The notes beneath the pieces are model-generated. The model was not told the origin of the DNA and did no database searches. It saw only the letters and a list, made by a program, of their open reading frames with translations. Source: Hespellia sp. (GTDB lineage Bacteria > Bacillota > Clostridia > Lachnospirales > Lachnospiraceae). Taken from it: DNA of 45,698 nt. The DNA is taken from the NCBI GenBank assembly GCA_028693555.1, contig JAQUVD010000029.1, positions 1 to 45,698 of the forward strand, read 5' to 3'. Below, in pieces: positions 25,601 through 33,386 of the stretch. Within the stretch, counting starts at the first letter, position 1; each line of letters starts with the position of its first letter. The position numbers and the translations under genes were made by a program.

Positions 25601-27700
25601 ACTATAGTCATTTCCAGATTTAATTTTTTTCACTTCGTTGAACTCGCTGCCGTTAACGCTCTTATACCACTTAAACTCATAGTTTCCGGCATCCGCTGCT
25701 AACTGACCTGCAACTTTTAATTGTCCGGAATTAACAACATCATCTGTAATGACAATATCCATATCCGATATCTTTTGATATACCATATAGACAGTCTGCC
25801 GCCCATAATCACTTTTGAACGATTTAGGATCGTTCTTTTTCAGTTGATAATCATAATAATCCTTCGGTCCCCACTCATTTGTAAAGTGATTAATTCTTGC
25901 TTGATAGACTCTGATTGGGGCCTGACCGGTCGGTCTTATTTCAGCATATTCAAAAATATAACCATCAATATTGACTTTATAGTCTGTATCATTTTCAAAA
26001 TCTATAATACCTAGATTTGCAAGCTGAGCATTCTCTTCTGTCGTTCCCGTTTTGCCTGAAATGCTCTCTCCCTTCGTATCCACATACGAGATAGGAATAC
26101 TTGCTGTCCCAGCAGGATTTTTCCAAACAACGGTATAAACAGAAAAGCTGTTCGTTTCGAATTCTGCTTTCTTTACCTGCGCATTGTCTGTCGTTTCCAC
26201 TGCAGCTTTCTTCGTATCATCTGCCACCATGTCGACTACATCTTTGACCTCGCCAGTACCGTTTTCTTCAAAATGCATAACCGTTACGTCAAGATCGTCT
26301 TCTGCATCAACGCCTTCCGGAATCGCTTCTTGCTTGTAGTCAATGACTACTTTTACATTTCCATTTGGCTCTACCTTGTTACCATCTTTGTCAATGAAAC
26401 TGATATCATACGCGAGGAATCCTGCGATGTCGTAATCTTCATTCTCTGCTTTTTCCTCTAACTGACTTTTTACCTTTTCATACTCAGTGGCTGAACTTTT
26501 CGGCGTAACCACTTTTGTTTCTGTTGATTGATTTTCAGATGCTGAAAGTGTTGTTGCCTCTTTCTTCTCCGGTACTGCAATTGTTGAAGCTGTTGTAACA
26601 CTTGCCTGCGTCTCTGGTAAGATTGGAATAACCTGAAGTGTTACCCCTTCCGGAATAATTCCCGCTTCATTTGCACTCACGGTTACCTCTACGTCATCAT
26701 CTTCATATGTAAGTGCTGTTTTTTCTTTTTCTGTCTGTGTTGCATTCTCCGTTGTATCCGGTTTTGCAATCTCTGTTTCTGGTTTTGCAGTTGTCTTTTT
26801 CTCTTCTTTTGTCGTATCCGTTGTTGTATTCGGTGTTGTCGTGACCGGTTTGTCTTCTGCAAGATAACATCCATAGATTGTGGAGCGTCTTCCTTCCACC
26901 ATAATCTTCTTAGCTGTTCCGTCTTCGTTCAATGTGATCTGAGATAAGTCGTAATCGTTATCCATTGTATCAAGGCTAAGACCTGCCTTTTGAAGTTCCT
27001 CGATCTTGTCATCTCGCTGTGCGATGGTGATGATCTCCGGTTCAACATTTCCTGCTGTGGAATTTGCTTCATTGTAATAAATCGTACTTGCTTTTTTTAC
27101 ATCTCCAATTTGGAAATTGCTCTGTTCAAATGTGATCTCAATCGGCTTTGTTGCTTCTGTTATCTGACCGTTCACTTTGAAGGTTACATTATATAGGAAG
27201 TAACTGCCAAGCTGTTTGTCAGCCGCTAAGGTCTTTTCCATCAGCGATTTGACCGTATCTGCGGTTGTCTGATCGTCTACTGTGCTGACTTCCATCGTGA
27301 CATCTGCGGTGTTGGCTGCGAACGTCTCTGCAGGAATCTTCGCTTTTACGGTGCAATATACATTGCCGTCTGCATCATGCAAATCCTGTTTCAGTTCTAC
27401 TTCTTCCTGATAAGGTGCAGCTTCTGGCTCTGCTGCCTGTTGCTCTACAGTCGGCTGGTCTGCTGCGGTATCTGCAGATGCTGCTTCCGACGTTGTTGTC
27501 TCTGCAGGTGCTGTTGTCTCCGGAACCGTCTCCGCCGTCTCGTCTGTCACAGTCTCACTCTGAACTGCCGAAGTTGTATCCTCACTACTGATCTCGTCTG
27601 CCTGAAAACTATCAAATAAAAGTGATGGGGCGCCTCCGCCAAGCGCGAGTACCATGCAAAGCACGATGGCAATAATTCTTTTCTTTCTACTACTTCTCAT
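22601..27700 (-). CDS. Large LPxTG-type pilus tip adhesin
   Basis: A 1,699-residue cell-wall protein. In order: signal peptide (about 1-35); a Thr/Glu-rich stretch; two related domains of about 90-300 and 340-580 separated by a Thr/Lys-rich linker; a lectin-like segment beginning NGSFESPKITG (about 770-900); pilin-type domains around 1000-1150 (LQITKRIDGLTKKEF); several beta-rich domains; a C-terminal Cna-B domain with the E-box YTLKETKAPAGY; and LPNSGG, a membrane segment and a basic tail. AAGGAGG sets the start at 27700. Its ATG lies inside the end of a small upstream gene. The domain order suggests a tip adhesin; the ligand is unknown. No vWA domain is visible. Confidence 0.9.
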   Translation of the reverse strand: MRSSRKKRIIAIVLCMVLALGGGAPSLLFDSFQADEISSEDTTSAVQSETVTDETAETVPETTAPAETTTSEAASADTAADQPTVEQQAAEPEAAPYQEEVELKQDLHDADGNVYCTVKAKIPAETFAANTADVTMEVSTVDDQTTADTVKSLMEKTLAADKQLGSYFLYNVTFKVNGQITEATKPIEITFEQSNFQIGDVKKASTIYYNEANSTAGNVEPEIITIAQRDDKIEELQKAGLSLDTMDNDYDLSQITLNEDGTAKKIMVEGRRSTIYGCYLAEDKPVTTTPNTTTDTTKEEKKTTAKPETEIAKPDTTENATQTEKEKTALTYEDDDVEVTVSANEAGIIPEGVTLQVIPILPETQASVTTASTIAVPEKKEATTLSASENQSTETKVVTPKSSATEYEKVKSQLEEKAENEDYDIAGFLAYDISFIDKDGNKVEPNGNVKVVIDYKQEAIPEGVDAEDDLDVTVMHFEENGTGEVKDVVDMVADDTKKAAVETTDNAQVKKAEFETNSFSVYTVVWKNPAGTASIPISYVDTKGESISGKTGTTEENAQLANLGIIDFENDTDYKVNIDGYIFEYAEIRPTGQAPIRVYQARINHFTNEWGPKDYYDYQLKKNDPKSFKSDYGRQTVYMVYQKISDMDIVITDDVVNSGQLKVAGQLAADAGNYEFKWYKSVNGSEFNEVKKIKSGNDYSVADNGAWLNLALDRGTLTNEQSSVKYKVKVYQTGKDFVEAESKEYTVTYWNRLQNGSFESPKITGKNAQYNLYNYLAEGGVWKTTGLGSTNGKAGRDIEIINVSSKSIADVYQWHGKVEAAEGNQFVELNCEQEGALYQDVVTIKGTPLNYWLSHRARGDDHTKQEEDTMYVVILPTSLAIKGLEGDNNPIDTRDEVNALLTIPEAERAKRGIYVKEYTDNDQKWTTHTEESAYTPTSYMTRFFFVSGETAHDKNFPGATNAYTIGNFLDNVNFGQELPAANPGNFKLQITKRIDGLTKKEFEDLKDKLTFTVSANEENAPLKGMKVKASDPKWVWNTIENDDGTITANGTYDFDLQSIDSEATYIYHVEESEADMKGYVLNSEVHIYGGTIQNDNKSTAVKEKDSVRFDFTNYYANIASTVKTSKTAKIVSWDNRTYNITLNANIQSINGASASIDNATVKDYIDPRFEADKDSVEAAGGRLCMDEKDNRQYVIWENQTLSTKTDASPGWSKTFQVKAKKEYIGGNAVTTNGDGSGITVDGVVIPFAKPTVNVKTILKKNDKVVTIYKGDRVPTNIKKDGKLTTIESYVAGIDEYEGVLQNNFTYTWYSDEGCTSEIDIKTVTGYANTKYYLKVAYDAGAPTSGSNQNTITSDGKTHHAGEDDAKPEDNIAEVTDTYTVNVISGAIQITKKLQQTSKTEQTFLFDVKKKNVDGAYEDVKTVSITVPVNTVEGMEVGLSEQELNKLTGLARGEYQVSERTSEEYALLDASIGTDKTNTENSLSSDPVVAIFKLGYKMNNETGADVISDEYTYDEKNGGTLGVVNFTNTKAYKWQILKQSSTDSNSPIYLANAEFTLTAQNKKGEDKSPLVYNGKSNQNGSVIWMLNEVEVPSSAIEAGSYTLKETKAPAGYVLSTEEWNIVISSKGAEPAITSGDKTIGVTSEDTNGFHIYVFKNTPLYDLPNSGGIGIYWYIIGGVLLMLAAALILYRNKQYEGVLKK

Positions 27701-27899
27701 GGCTTCCTCCTTCTTTCCCTTCCTCCACTGCATTTTGTTTCTCTAATGCACCATCTATCATCTTAAGTAGTTCCAGGGTGCTCCGGAAATACTGTTCTCT
27801 ATTCTCTTCTACCCATGTAATATTCCCCTGCCATGAAGCGTTCTGCTGATCTAGGATCTTCACGATAAAGGTATTTGAGGGTTTTTTATTTCCGTTCAT
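27690..27899 (-). CDS. Small SWQG-motif protein heading the pilus operon
   Basis: A 69-residue cytoplasmic protein of no family I can name with certainty. Its core, QQNASWQGNITWVEENREQ, continues into FRSTLELLKMIDGAL. This matches the C-terminal 60 residues of the protein at 28108-28554 (RQNSSWQGELEWIEGAQKL), so the two are paralogues. The stop lies 11 bp inside the adhesin gene, which suggests translational coupling. Being first in the pilus operon, it may be a regulator or an assembly helper. No membrane segment or signal is present. Confidence 0.75.
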   Translation of the reverse strand: MNGNKKPSNTFIVKILDQQNASWQGNITWVEENREQYFRSTLELLKMIDGALEKQNAVEEGKEGGSHEK

Positions 27900-27951
27900 A
27901 TGCTGTCCCTGGCTTCCTTTTCTTTCTCAATTAGACCATAATAATTTCCTA

Positions 27952-27981
27952 ATTATGTATCTTATGATAGCGCGCGGACAA
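27952..27981 (-). promoter_or_regulatory. Candidate pilus operon promoter
   Basis: On the minus strand TTGTCC (27976-27981), an 18-nt spacer and CATAAT (27952-27957). The leader would be about 45 nt. It is the only good match between the upstream terminator and the first gene of the pilus operon. Confidence 0.5.
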
Positions 27982-28070
27982 TTACACATTCCATTACATT
28001 TTCTCTATTTTATTACTTTTTTTAATTTTTTATGCAAAATGTCGAATTATGTAATGTTTTGCTGTAATGT
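27981..28070. promoter_or_regulatory. Repeated TGTAATGT-like elements upstream of the pilus promoter
   Basis: TGTAATGT at 28050-28057 and 28063-28070 are direct repeats 13 bp apart. Opposite-direction relatives ATTACACA (27981-27988) and ATTACAT (27993-27999) abut the -35 box. SARP/BTAD-type regulators bind direct repeats near -35 elements, so these are candidate sites for the neighbouring BTAD protein. This is inference only. Confidence 0.4.
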
Positions 28071-28071
28071 A

Positions 28072-28120
28072 TAAAACGAGCCTTGCCGATAGGCAGGAAA
28101 CTGCCGATCAACAAGACTCG
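28072..28120 (-). terminator. Terminator after the BTAD and SWQG gene pair
   Basis: On the minus strand a long imperfect stem (CGAG-CTTG-GAT-GGCAG with CTGCC-ATC-CAAG-CTCG, loop TTTC) is followed by TTTTATA. It overlaps the last codons of the SWQG gene. It separates the regulator genes from the pilus operon. Confidence 0.85.
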
Positions 28121-28554
28121 CTTAATCGATTATGAACCAGTTTAATGAATTCGAGTTCACTTGAGAATTGAAGCTTCTGCGCTCCCTCGATCCATTCTAA
28201 CTCTCCCTGCCACGAAGAATTCTGTCTGCACTTCACATAGAGCAGAAATGTGCCCAGTTTTCCGCGTTTTTCAGCAATCGCATCCGGTTCTGTAACCTTT
28301 ATCAGTGGTTCTTTCTTCTGCGGACTCATTTCCACAAGGGAGCGCGCCCTCTGTGATGCCTGCGGAAATGATATCCGGTTGTATAACTCTTCAATCTGTT
28401 CCAACATCTGCACAAGACTGGAAAATGTCCACGGTTTCGTATCGTAGCAGTGATACAGCTCACCTGCAATCTCATCGTCTGCCTTTTGATTCACGCAGAT
28501 TGCAATGATGTTTGGTACATGTAACGAAATATGACCATCTGCTTTTTGTTTCAT
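28108..28554 (-). CDS. SWQG-motif protein, longer paralogue
   Basis: A 148-residue cytoplasmic protein. The first 90 residues (PNIIAICVNQKADDEIAGEL) have no match I recognise; the last 60 contain SWQGELEWIEGAQKLQFSS, homologous to the 69-residue protein that heads the pilus operon. ATG 28554 follows GAGAGAGGG. It starts just inside the end of the BTAD regulator gene, so the two are likely coexpressed. The pairing of this domain with both the regulator and the operon suggests a role in controlling pilus expression. The function is unknown. Confidence 0.75.
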   Translation of the reverse strand: MKQKADGHISLHVPNIIAICVNQKADDEIAGELYHCYDTKPWTFSSLVQMLEQIEELYNRISFPQASQRARSLVEMSPQKKEPLIKVTEPDAIAEKRGKLGTFLLYVKCRQNSSWQGELEWIEGAQKLQFSSELEFIKLVHNRLSESC

Positions 28555-28567
28555 ATACATCCCTCTC

Positions 28568-29812
28568 TCACCACATGTTATCGCTTTCGCCAAACTGAAT
28601 CTTTGATTTATTCTGTTCTACTTCTGCGATGGAAGTGACATAGAATTCCAAATATTGGGACCACGATTTGTGTTCCCTGCAAAAATAGTTGGAAATGCGG
28701 TCATATATGACCTTGCAGCTCTCCTTGTCCGTTCCGGTCAGCAGGGTAAGGAACTGCGATTCACTGTATTTCGTATATGAATCACCTCGCCGCAGACAAT
28801 GTCTGATGGTGTCGTCCAACTCCTTCGCCAAAAGATCCAGCTTGCTGCCCTTTTGCATTGGCTGTCCTTTTCCGTTTGTGAGACTGCACAGCATGAGATA
28901 CGCAGACTGACCATTGCGTTCGATCAATCGTGAAATCAAGCGGTAATTATCACGGAAACTCGGAAAGCTGCAGTAATATGCCCCGAATTCTTCTTTGGCT
29001 TCTTTTAAGTCGCTCTTAATACTCTTAAGCTCCTGTGGTTTATAATTCATGCGGCCGCTCATCTCTTCGAACTGCTGCATCATCTTCTCAGAAGGGTTAA
29101 TTCCAAGCTCCTCGAAAAAGAGCTTTGCCGTATTCTCATACTCTTTCATCGCTTCTTTATATTGTTTGAGTGCTATGTAACAGTCGATTCGAACTGCCTG
29201 CCATTCATCGAACGGATACAGTTCACATGCCAGTGAACAGATCTGGATGGTCTCTTTGTACATGTGCTGATCCATCTGCCATTTACATACCTGCTGCAGG
29301 ATCTTTGAATATTGCTTTTTAAGCCGCACACCTTCTAGCACTAACCAGTCTTCCCCTCCGGAACCACTGAGAAATTCCCCCTGATATAAGTATATTGCCT
29401 CTCGCTGGAGCTGAATCTTCTTTACCTGATCCGGCTCTGTCTCCGCCTGCTCGATCAGCTTTTCAAATCGTTCTACATCAAGCTCTGTTGGAAATGGTGC
29501 ATCCCAGTAATAGGTTCCTTTTTTGATTTCAATATAATCATGAGACGGAAGTCCCGCATCTACCAGCATCTTTTTGAGACGGTGCACTGCCACACGCAGG
29601 CTGTTCGATGCATCCGCATATTCTGCTCTGCCATACAATACTTCAATTAAACTCCCTCTTGCAATCCCTTTCGCTCCATAAAATAAAAGGAGCTGCAAAA
29701 GCCGCATGGACTTGGTTGTATTGCTCTTGCCAAAAGAAATTGGTTTATCCCCATATGTAATTGTAAAACCACCTAAAAATCGCACTTTTAATACTTCTTG
29801 TTTGTCTGTCAT
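28568..29812 (-). CDS. SARP-like transcriptional regulator with BTAD domain
   Basis: A 414-residue regulator. Residues about 5-100 form an OmpR-type winged helix (FLGGFTITYGDKPISFGKS), followed by a BTAD tetratricopeptide-like domain (about 105-245, YLYQGEFLSG). The last 140 residues contain RGDSYTKYSESQFLTLL, which resembles a GGDEF-like fold without catalytic residues. ATG 29812 has GGAGAG five bases upstream. It lies immediately upstream of the pilus operon on the same strand but in a separate unit, and is the obvious candidate activator. The ligand, if any, is unknown. Confidence 0.85.
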   Translation of the reverse strand: MTDKQEVLKVRFLGGFTITYGDKPISFGKSNTTKSMRLLQLLLFYGAKGIARGSLIEVLYGRAEYADASNSLRVAVHRLKKMLVDAGLPSHDYIEIKKGTYYWDAPFPTELDVERFEKLIEQAETEPDQVKKIQLQREAIYLYQGEFLSGSGGEDWLVLEGVRLKKQYSKILQQVCKWQMDQHMYKETIQICSLACELYPFDEWQAVRIDCYIALKQYKEAMKEYENTAKLFFEELGINPSEKMMQQFEEMSGRMNYKPQELKSIKSDLKEAKEEFGAYYCSFPSFRDNYRLISRLIERNGQSAYLMLCSLTNGKGQPMQKGSKLDLLAKELDDTIRHCLRRGDSYTKYSESQFLTLLTGTDKESCKVIYDRISNYFCREHKSWSQYLEFYVTSIAEVEQNKSKIQFGESDNMW

Positions 29813-29867
29813 ATTTACTCTCCACAACATCCTTTGCCATTTCAGCCTTTATTTGTCTTTCATTCTA

Positions 29868-29895
29868 ATTTTATCATCAACTGCCTATTTGTCAA
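29868..29895 (-). promoter_or_regulatory. Promoter of the BTAD regulator gene
   Basis: On the minus strand TTGACA (29890-29895), a 16-nt spacer and TAAAAT (29868-29873), about 50 bp before the start codon. It is close to the sigma-A consensus. Confidence 0.7.
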
Positions 29896-29973
29896 ACAAA
29901 TCTACCCATTACACATCCTATGTTCCATATTTTACAATTAGAACCATAATTTGTATGCATTGCTTCATTATTG

Positions 29974-30002
29974 TTAACAAGATTCTTTGGTTGTGATATA
30001 CT
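29974..30002 (+). promoter_or_regulatory. Promoter of the transglutaminase-like gene and following cluster
   Basis: TTAACA (29974-29979), a 17-nt spacer and TATACT (29997-30002) preceded by TG, an extended -10. No terminator is seen before 34987, so this may drive the whole type IV pilus-like cluster. Confidence 0.7.
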
Positions 30003-30042
30003 AAAGCTATATTTTAGGATTTTAACAGAAAGGAGCGCGCAT

Positions 30043-30984
30043 ATGATATACCACAGAGGGACTTCTATCCGGCATCTTGGTTTGATATGCCTGCTCTTTT
30101 TTATTATGAGCCTCTTAAATGGGTGTTCTTCTAAAAAGGAAGCAGTTCGGGAGGGACCGCTGCGAGACAATACGCCGCAGGTATTAGCACCTGAAGCTTC
30201 CGGGGAGCTGACATATGGCAACGATATTGTTTCTATTGATGCGTCTCACGTTTCTAAAGGCTATATTATGGTGAACTATCTTGGAAATAATTCCAAGGTA
30301 AAGCTGCAGATTGAGGATCCGAATGCAGTGGATTATACATATTTAATCACAGATATTGGTCAGTTTTTTGTCTATCCTCTTACCGGTGGCAATGGCTCTT
30401 ATTCGATTTCCATTTTAGAATCTGTGGATGTGGAAAAGGATCTGTATTCGATTTCATTTACGCAGAATATGGATGTCACGATTGAGAATGAATTTCTTCC
30501 TTTCCTGTATCCGAATCATTACACGTATTTCGATGCGTCTTCCGCTGTCGTTTCTAAGGGTGAGGAATTGTCCGTCGATTGTTATTCGGACCTTGATGTT
30601 GTGACAAATGTCTATAACTATGTCACCTCAAACATTTCTTATGACACCCCGAAGGCAGAGAACCTGTCTTATGGATATACGCCAGTTCCGGATGATACGC
30701 TGGCTTCCGGTACCGGCATTTGTTTTGATTATGCTTCTCTGATGACTGCGATGCTTCGCTCGCAGCGGATTCCAACGAAGCTGGAGGTCGGCTATTCCGG
30801 CGATGTCTATCACGCCTGGATCAGCTGCTATGTGGACGAAGTCGGCTGGGTCGATGATATAATCGAGTTTGACGGGAACAGCTGGTCTTTGATGGACCCG
30901 ACACTCGGTGCAAGTAATAAGAAGTCCGATGTGAAAAAGTATGTCGGCGATGGGAGCAACTACACGGTGAAGTACACTTATTAG
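30043..30984 (+). CDS. Transglutaminase-like lipoprotein
   Basis: A 313-residue lipoprotein with the lipobox SLLNGC near residue 26. The C-terminal half is a transglutaminase/cysteine-protease-like domain: Cys227 in GTGICFDYASL, a His in VYHAWISCYVD and an Asp in LMDPTLG make the catalytic triad. AAGGAG sets the start at 30043. It is eight bases before the pilC homologue, as in related Clostridia clusters. It may process or crosslink surface proteins; no substrate can be named. Confidence 0.85.
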   Translation: MIYHRGTSIRHLGLICLLFFIMSLLNGCSSKKEAVREGPLRDNTPQVLAPEASGELTYGNDIVSIDASHVSKGYIMVNYLGNNSKVKLQIEDPNAVDYTYLITDIGQFFVYPLTGGNGSYSISILESVDVEKDLYSISFTQNMDVTIENEFLPFLYPNHYTYFDASSAVVSKGEELSVDCYSDLDVVTNVYNYVTSNISYDTPKAENLSYGYTPVPDDTLASGTGICFDYASLMTAMLRSQRIPTKLEVGYSGDVYHAWISCYVDEVGWVDDIIEFDGNSWSLMDPTLGASNKKSDVKKYVGDGSNYTVKYTY

Positions 30985-30992
30985 AAGGGATT

Positions 30993-32033
30993 ATGCTTAT
31001 GAAACCACTTAGTAATTTGGAATCTGCCGCTTTCTGTAATCAGATGGCAATGATTCTAAAATCCGGGATCTCTGCTCTGGAGGGCATCTCGATTCTGCTG
31101 GATGATGCGGAGACTTCGGATGAGAAGGTTCTGCTCTCACAGATTTTTAACCGGATGCAGGAGGACGGCATCTTAGCACCCGCACTGGAGGCTTCGGCTG
31201 TGTTTCCTCCGTATCTGGTGCGCATGACAGAGATTGGCGAGGAGACCGGAACGCTGGATGAGGTCATGGATGCTTTAGATGCTTACTATACCAGAGAGGA
31301 TTCAATTCGAAGAAGTATTCGCAGTGCACTTTCTTATCCCCTGGTGATGATTGTGATGATGCTGCTTGTGATTCTTGTTTTGATTATGAAGGTGATGCCA
31401 ATTTTTCAGCAGGTGTTTGTGCAGCTTGGCCGTGAGATGACCGGATTTTCAAAAGGTATCTTAAATCTCGGGACAACGCTTTCTAACTATTCGCTTGTGT
31501 TTGGTCTGATTGTGGCGGTTCTGGTTCTGATGATTGTTCTTTTATTTAAGACGAAGAAGGGACACGCGTTGTTGATGTGGTGCGCTTATCATTGGAACCA
31601 TTCCCGCAATATTTTTGATAAGATTTCTGCCAGCAGATTTGCTTCTGTTATGAATCTGACACTCCGCAGCGGTATGACCGCTGAGCATGGGTTGGAATAT
31701 GCACAGGAATTGATTGACGATCCGTATTTCCTTGCGAAGATTACACAATGTCAGGCTTTGCTAGAACAGGGCACTGATCTTTCTCAGGCACTGCTCAAGA
31801 GTAAGATTTTCTGTGGTATCTATGGACGGATGATTTCTATTTCCGGCAAAGCCGGCACAACAGACGAGACGATGGGCAAGATTGCGGATCAGTATGAAGA
31901 GGAAATTGATATCCAGACCTCTCACATTATTTCCGCGCTCGAACCGACACTGGTGATTATTCTTTCTGTGATTGTAGGTGTGATTTTATTCTCGGTTATG
32001 CTGCCTCTTCTTGGAATTATGTCGGGACTGTGA
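30993..32033 (+). CDS. pilC: Type IV pilus/type II secretion inner-membrane protein (PilC/GspF)
   Basis: Polytopic membrane protein that forms the assembly platform on which pilus ATPases act. The 346 residues contain two T2SSF repeats (about 10-135 and 215-335) and three membrane segments. Conserved sequences include RMTEIGEETGTLDEVM and the second repeat's MISISGKAGTTDETM. It is shorter than typical PilC (about 400 residues) by part of its N-terminus, like many Clostridia members. It is followed by four small membrane proteins and a PilT-type ATPase. Confidence 0.92.
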   Translation: MLMKPLSNLESAAFCNQMAMILKSGISALEGISILLDDAETSDEKVLLSQIFNRMQEDGILAPALEASAVFPPYLVRMTEIGEETGTLDEVMDALDAYYTREDSIRRSIRSALSYPLVMIVMMLLVILVLIMKVMPIFQQVFVQLGREMTGFSKGILNLGTTLSNYSLVFGLIVAVLVLMIVLLFKTKKGHALLMWCAYHWNHSRNIFDKISASRFASVMNLTLRSGMTAEHGLEYAQELIDDPYFLAKITQCQALLEQGTDLSQALLKSKIFCGIYGRMISISGKAGTTDETMGKIADQYEEEIDIQTSHIISALEPTLVIILSVIVGVILFSVMLPLLGIMSGL

Positions 32034-32087
32034 TTTTGAGGTTGGTTCCCTTTTCATATGTTCTTTTTTTAGAAAGGAAATGGTTTT

Positions 32088-32411
32088 ATGAAACGATTTT
32101 ATAGAGGACAAAACGAACATCGCCTTCGAAATGGCCTGATTTCTATACTCTTGGTCTTTACTGTGCTTGGTCTGTTCTACTTTGGGACGGATGCGGTGTC
32201 TGCTAAGGCGGATGCTTCACAGCAGCAGAGCCTTGAAGAAGCTATTTACCGCGGGATTACCCACTGCTATGCTGTTGAGGGGCGTTACCCGGAAAGTCTG
32301 GATTATCTCAAGTCGGAGTACGGCATTTCCTACGATGAAGAGAAGTATTTTGTAGATTATCAAATTTTAGGGGCGAATCTTCGTCCGGATGTTACGATTA
32401 TTAAGCGATAA
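32088..32411 (+). CDS. Small pseudopilin-like membrane protein
   Basis: A 107-residue protein with one N-terminal membrane segment (about 18-37) and a short periplasm-facing region with YAVEGRYPESLDYLKSEYGI, a pattern common in pseudopilins. It has no prepilin-peptidase site (no G/A before a phenylalanine and Glu+5), so the N-terminus is probably not processed. AAAGGAAATGG precedes the ATG. It lies between pilC and another small membrane protein. Confidence 0.7.
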   Translation: MKRFYRGQNEHRLRNGLISILLVFTVLGLFYFGTDAVSAKADASQQQSLEEAIYRGITHCYAVEGRYPESLDYLKSEYGISYDEEKYFVDYQILGANLRPDVTIIKR

Positions 32412-32423
32412 AAGGAGGACGTT

Positions 32424-32912
32424 ATGCTGCTTAAGCGAAATCACATGATTGATTTTCTATTTCCAATTGCACTGCTGTTTGTTTTTGCAGCGTCTTCTTT
32501 TGTTGTCATTTTGCTGGCGGCAAATATCTACGGCAATACATCTTCCGCTTCTACGCAGCATTATGAGACGCGAACGCCGATTTCTTATGTGACAGAGAAA
32601 ATTCACCAGGCGGATGAGACGGGTTCTGTTTCTGTTGGAACTTTTGACGGACAGGAAAGTCTGATTCTTTCCCAGATGTATGGAGAGAAGAGTTATACGA
32701 CTTATATTTACATGTACAATCATAAGCTGATGGAACTATTTGTACAGGACGGCGTGTCGGCAGGTGCTCAAAGCGGTACGGAGATTATGAGTGTATCGAG
32801 TTTTCATGTGGAGGAGACTTCACCGAATTTGTTTCACATTTCCTGCGAGACTTCAAGCGGGCAGAAAATGTCTTCCTTTGTGTCGGTTTTGAGCTCAGGA
32901 GGTGATCATTAG
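32424..32912 (+). CDS. Membrane-anchored protein of type IV pilus-like cluster (DUF4860-like)
   Basis: A 162-residue protein with one N-terminal membrane segment (about 9-33) and an outward-facing beta-rich region. It resembles the DUF4860 family of Clostridia pilus clusters; I am only moderately sure of the name. AAAGGAGGACG precedes ATG 32424. The next gene starts one base after its stop, indicating tight translational linkage. Confidence 0.7.
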   Translation: MLLKRNHMIDFLFPIALLFVFAASSFVVILLAANIYGNTSSASTQHYETRTPISYVTEKIHQADETGSVSVGTFDGQESLILSQMYGEKSYTTYIYMYNHKLMELFVQDGVSAGAQSGTEIMSVSSFHVEETSPNLFHISCETSSGQKMSSFVSVLSSGGDH

Positions 32913-33386
32913 ATGAAAACTGCGCCTTCGAGACGCTCCAGTCTCTTTCTTTTGGAACTTATGATTGCGATTTTATTCTTTTGTCTCTGCTCTGCGGTGT
33001 GTGTCCGACTGTTTGTACAGTCACATATCATCAGCGAAGATACGCAGAATCTTAGCATGGCGATGAACCAAACTTCCAGCTTTGCGGAGATTTACCGGAC
33101 AGAGGATGATTATCTCAGTGTATTGAAAGAGCAATTCAGCCATGGAATTATTGATAACAAAACAAATACATTTACAGTTTTTTACAATACAGATTGGGCG
33201 ATGTGTGAGCCGGCGGATGGAATCTATGCGGTCTCTCTGACAACGAATACAGATTCCGATCAGATGTCGCATGCAGAGTTGATGGCGGTTCACATTTCCG
33301 GGTCGGCTTCTGATGACTCCGCGGCAGATGTACTCTATCAATTTGAGACGATGAAGTATGTGGGAGGTGTTGACGATGAATCGTGA
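32913..33386 (+). CDS. Prepilin-like protein
   Basis: A 157-residue protein. The N-terminus RRSSLFLLELMIAILFF resembles a type IV prepilin signal with Glu at position +5 if cut after Ser9; the residue before the cut is Ser rather than Gly, so processing is uncertain. A hydrophobic stretch follows and then a globular region. It overlaps the next gene by 11 bp and sits immediately after its upstream neighbour. Confidence 0.7.
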   Translation: MKTAPSRRSSLFLLELMIAILFFCLCSAVCVRLFVQSHIISEDTQNLSMAMNQTSSFAEIYRTEDDYLSVLKEQFSHGIIDNKTNTFTVFYNTDWAMCEPADGIYAVSLTTNTDSDQMSHAELMAVHISGSASDDSAADVLYQFETMKYVGGVDDES

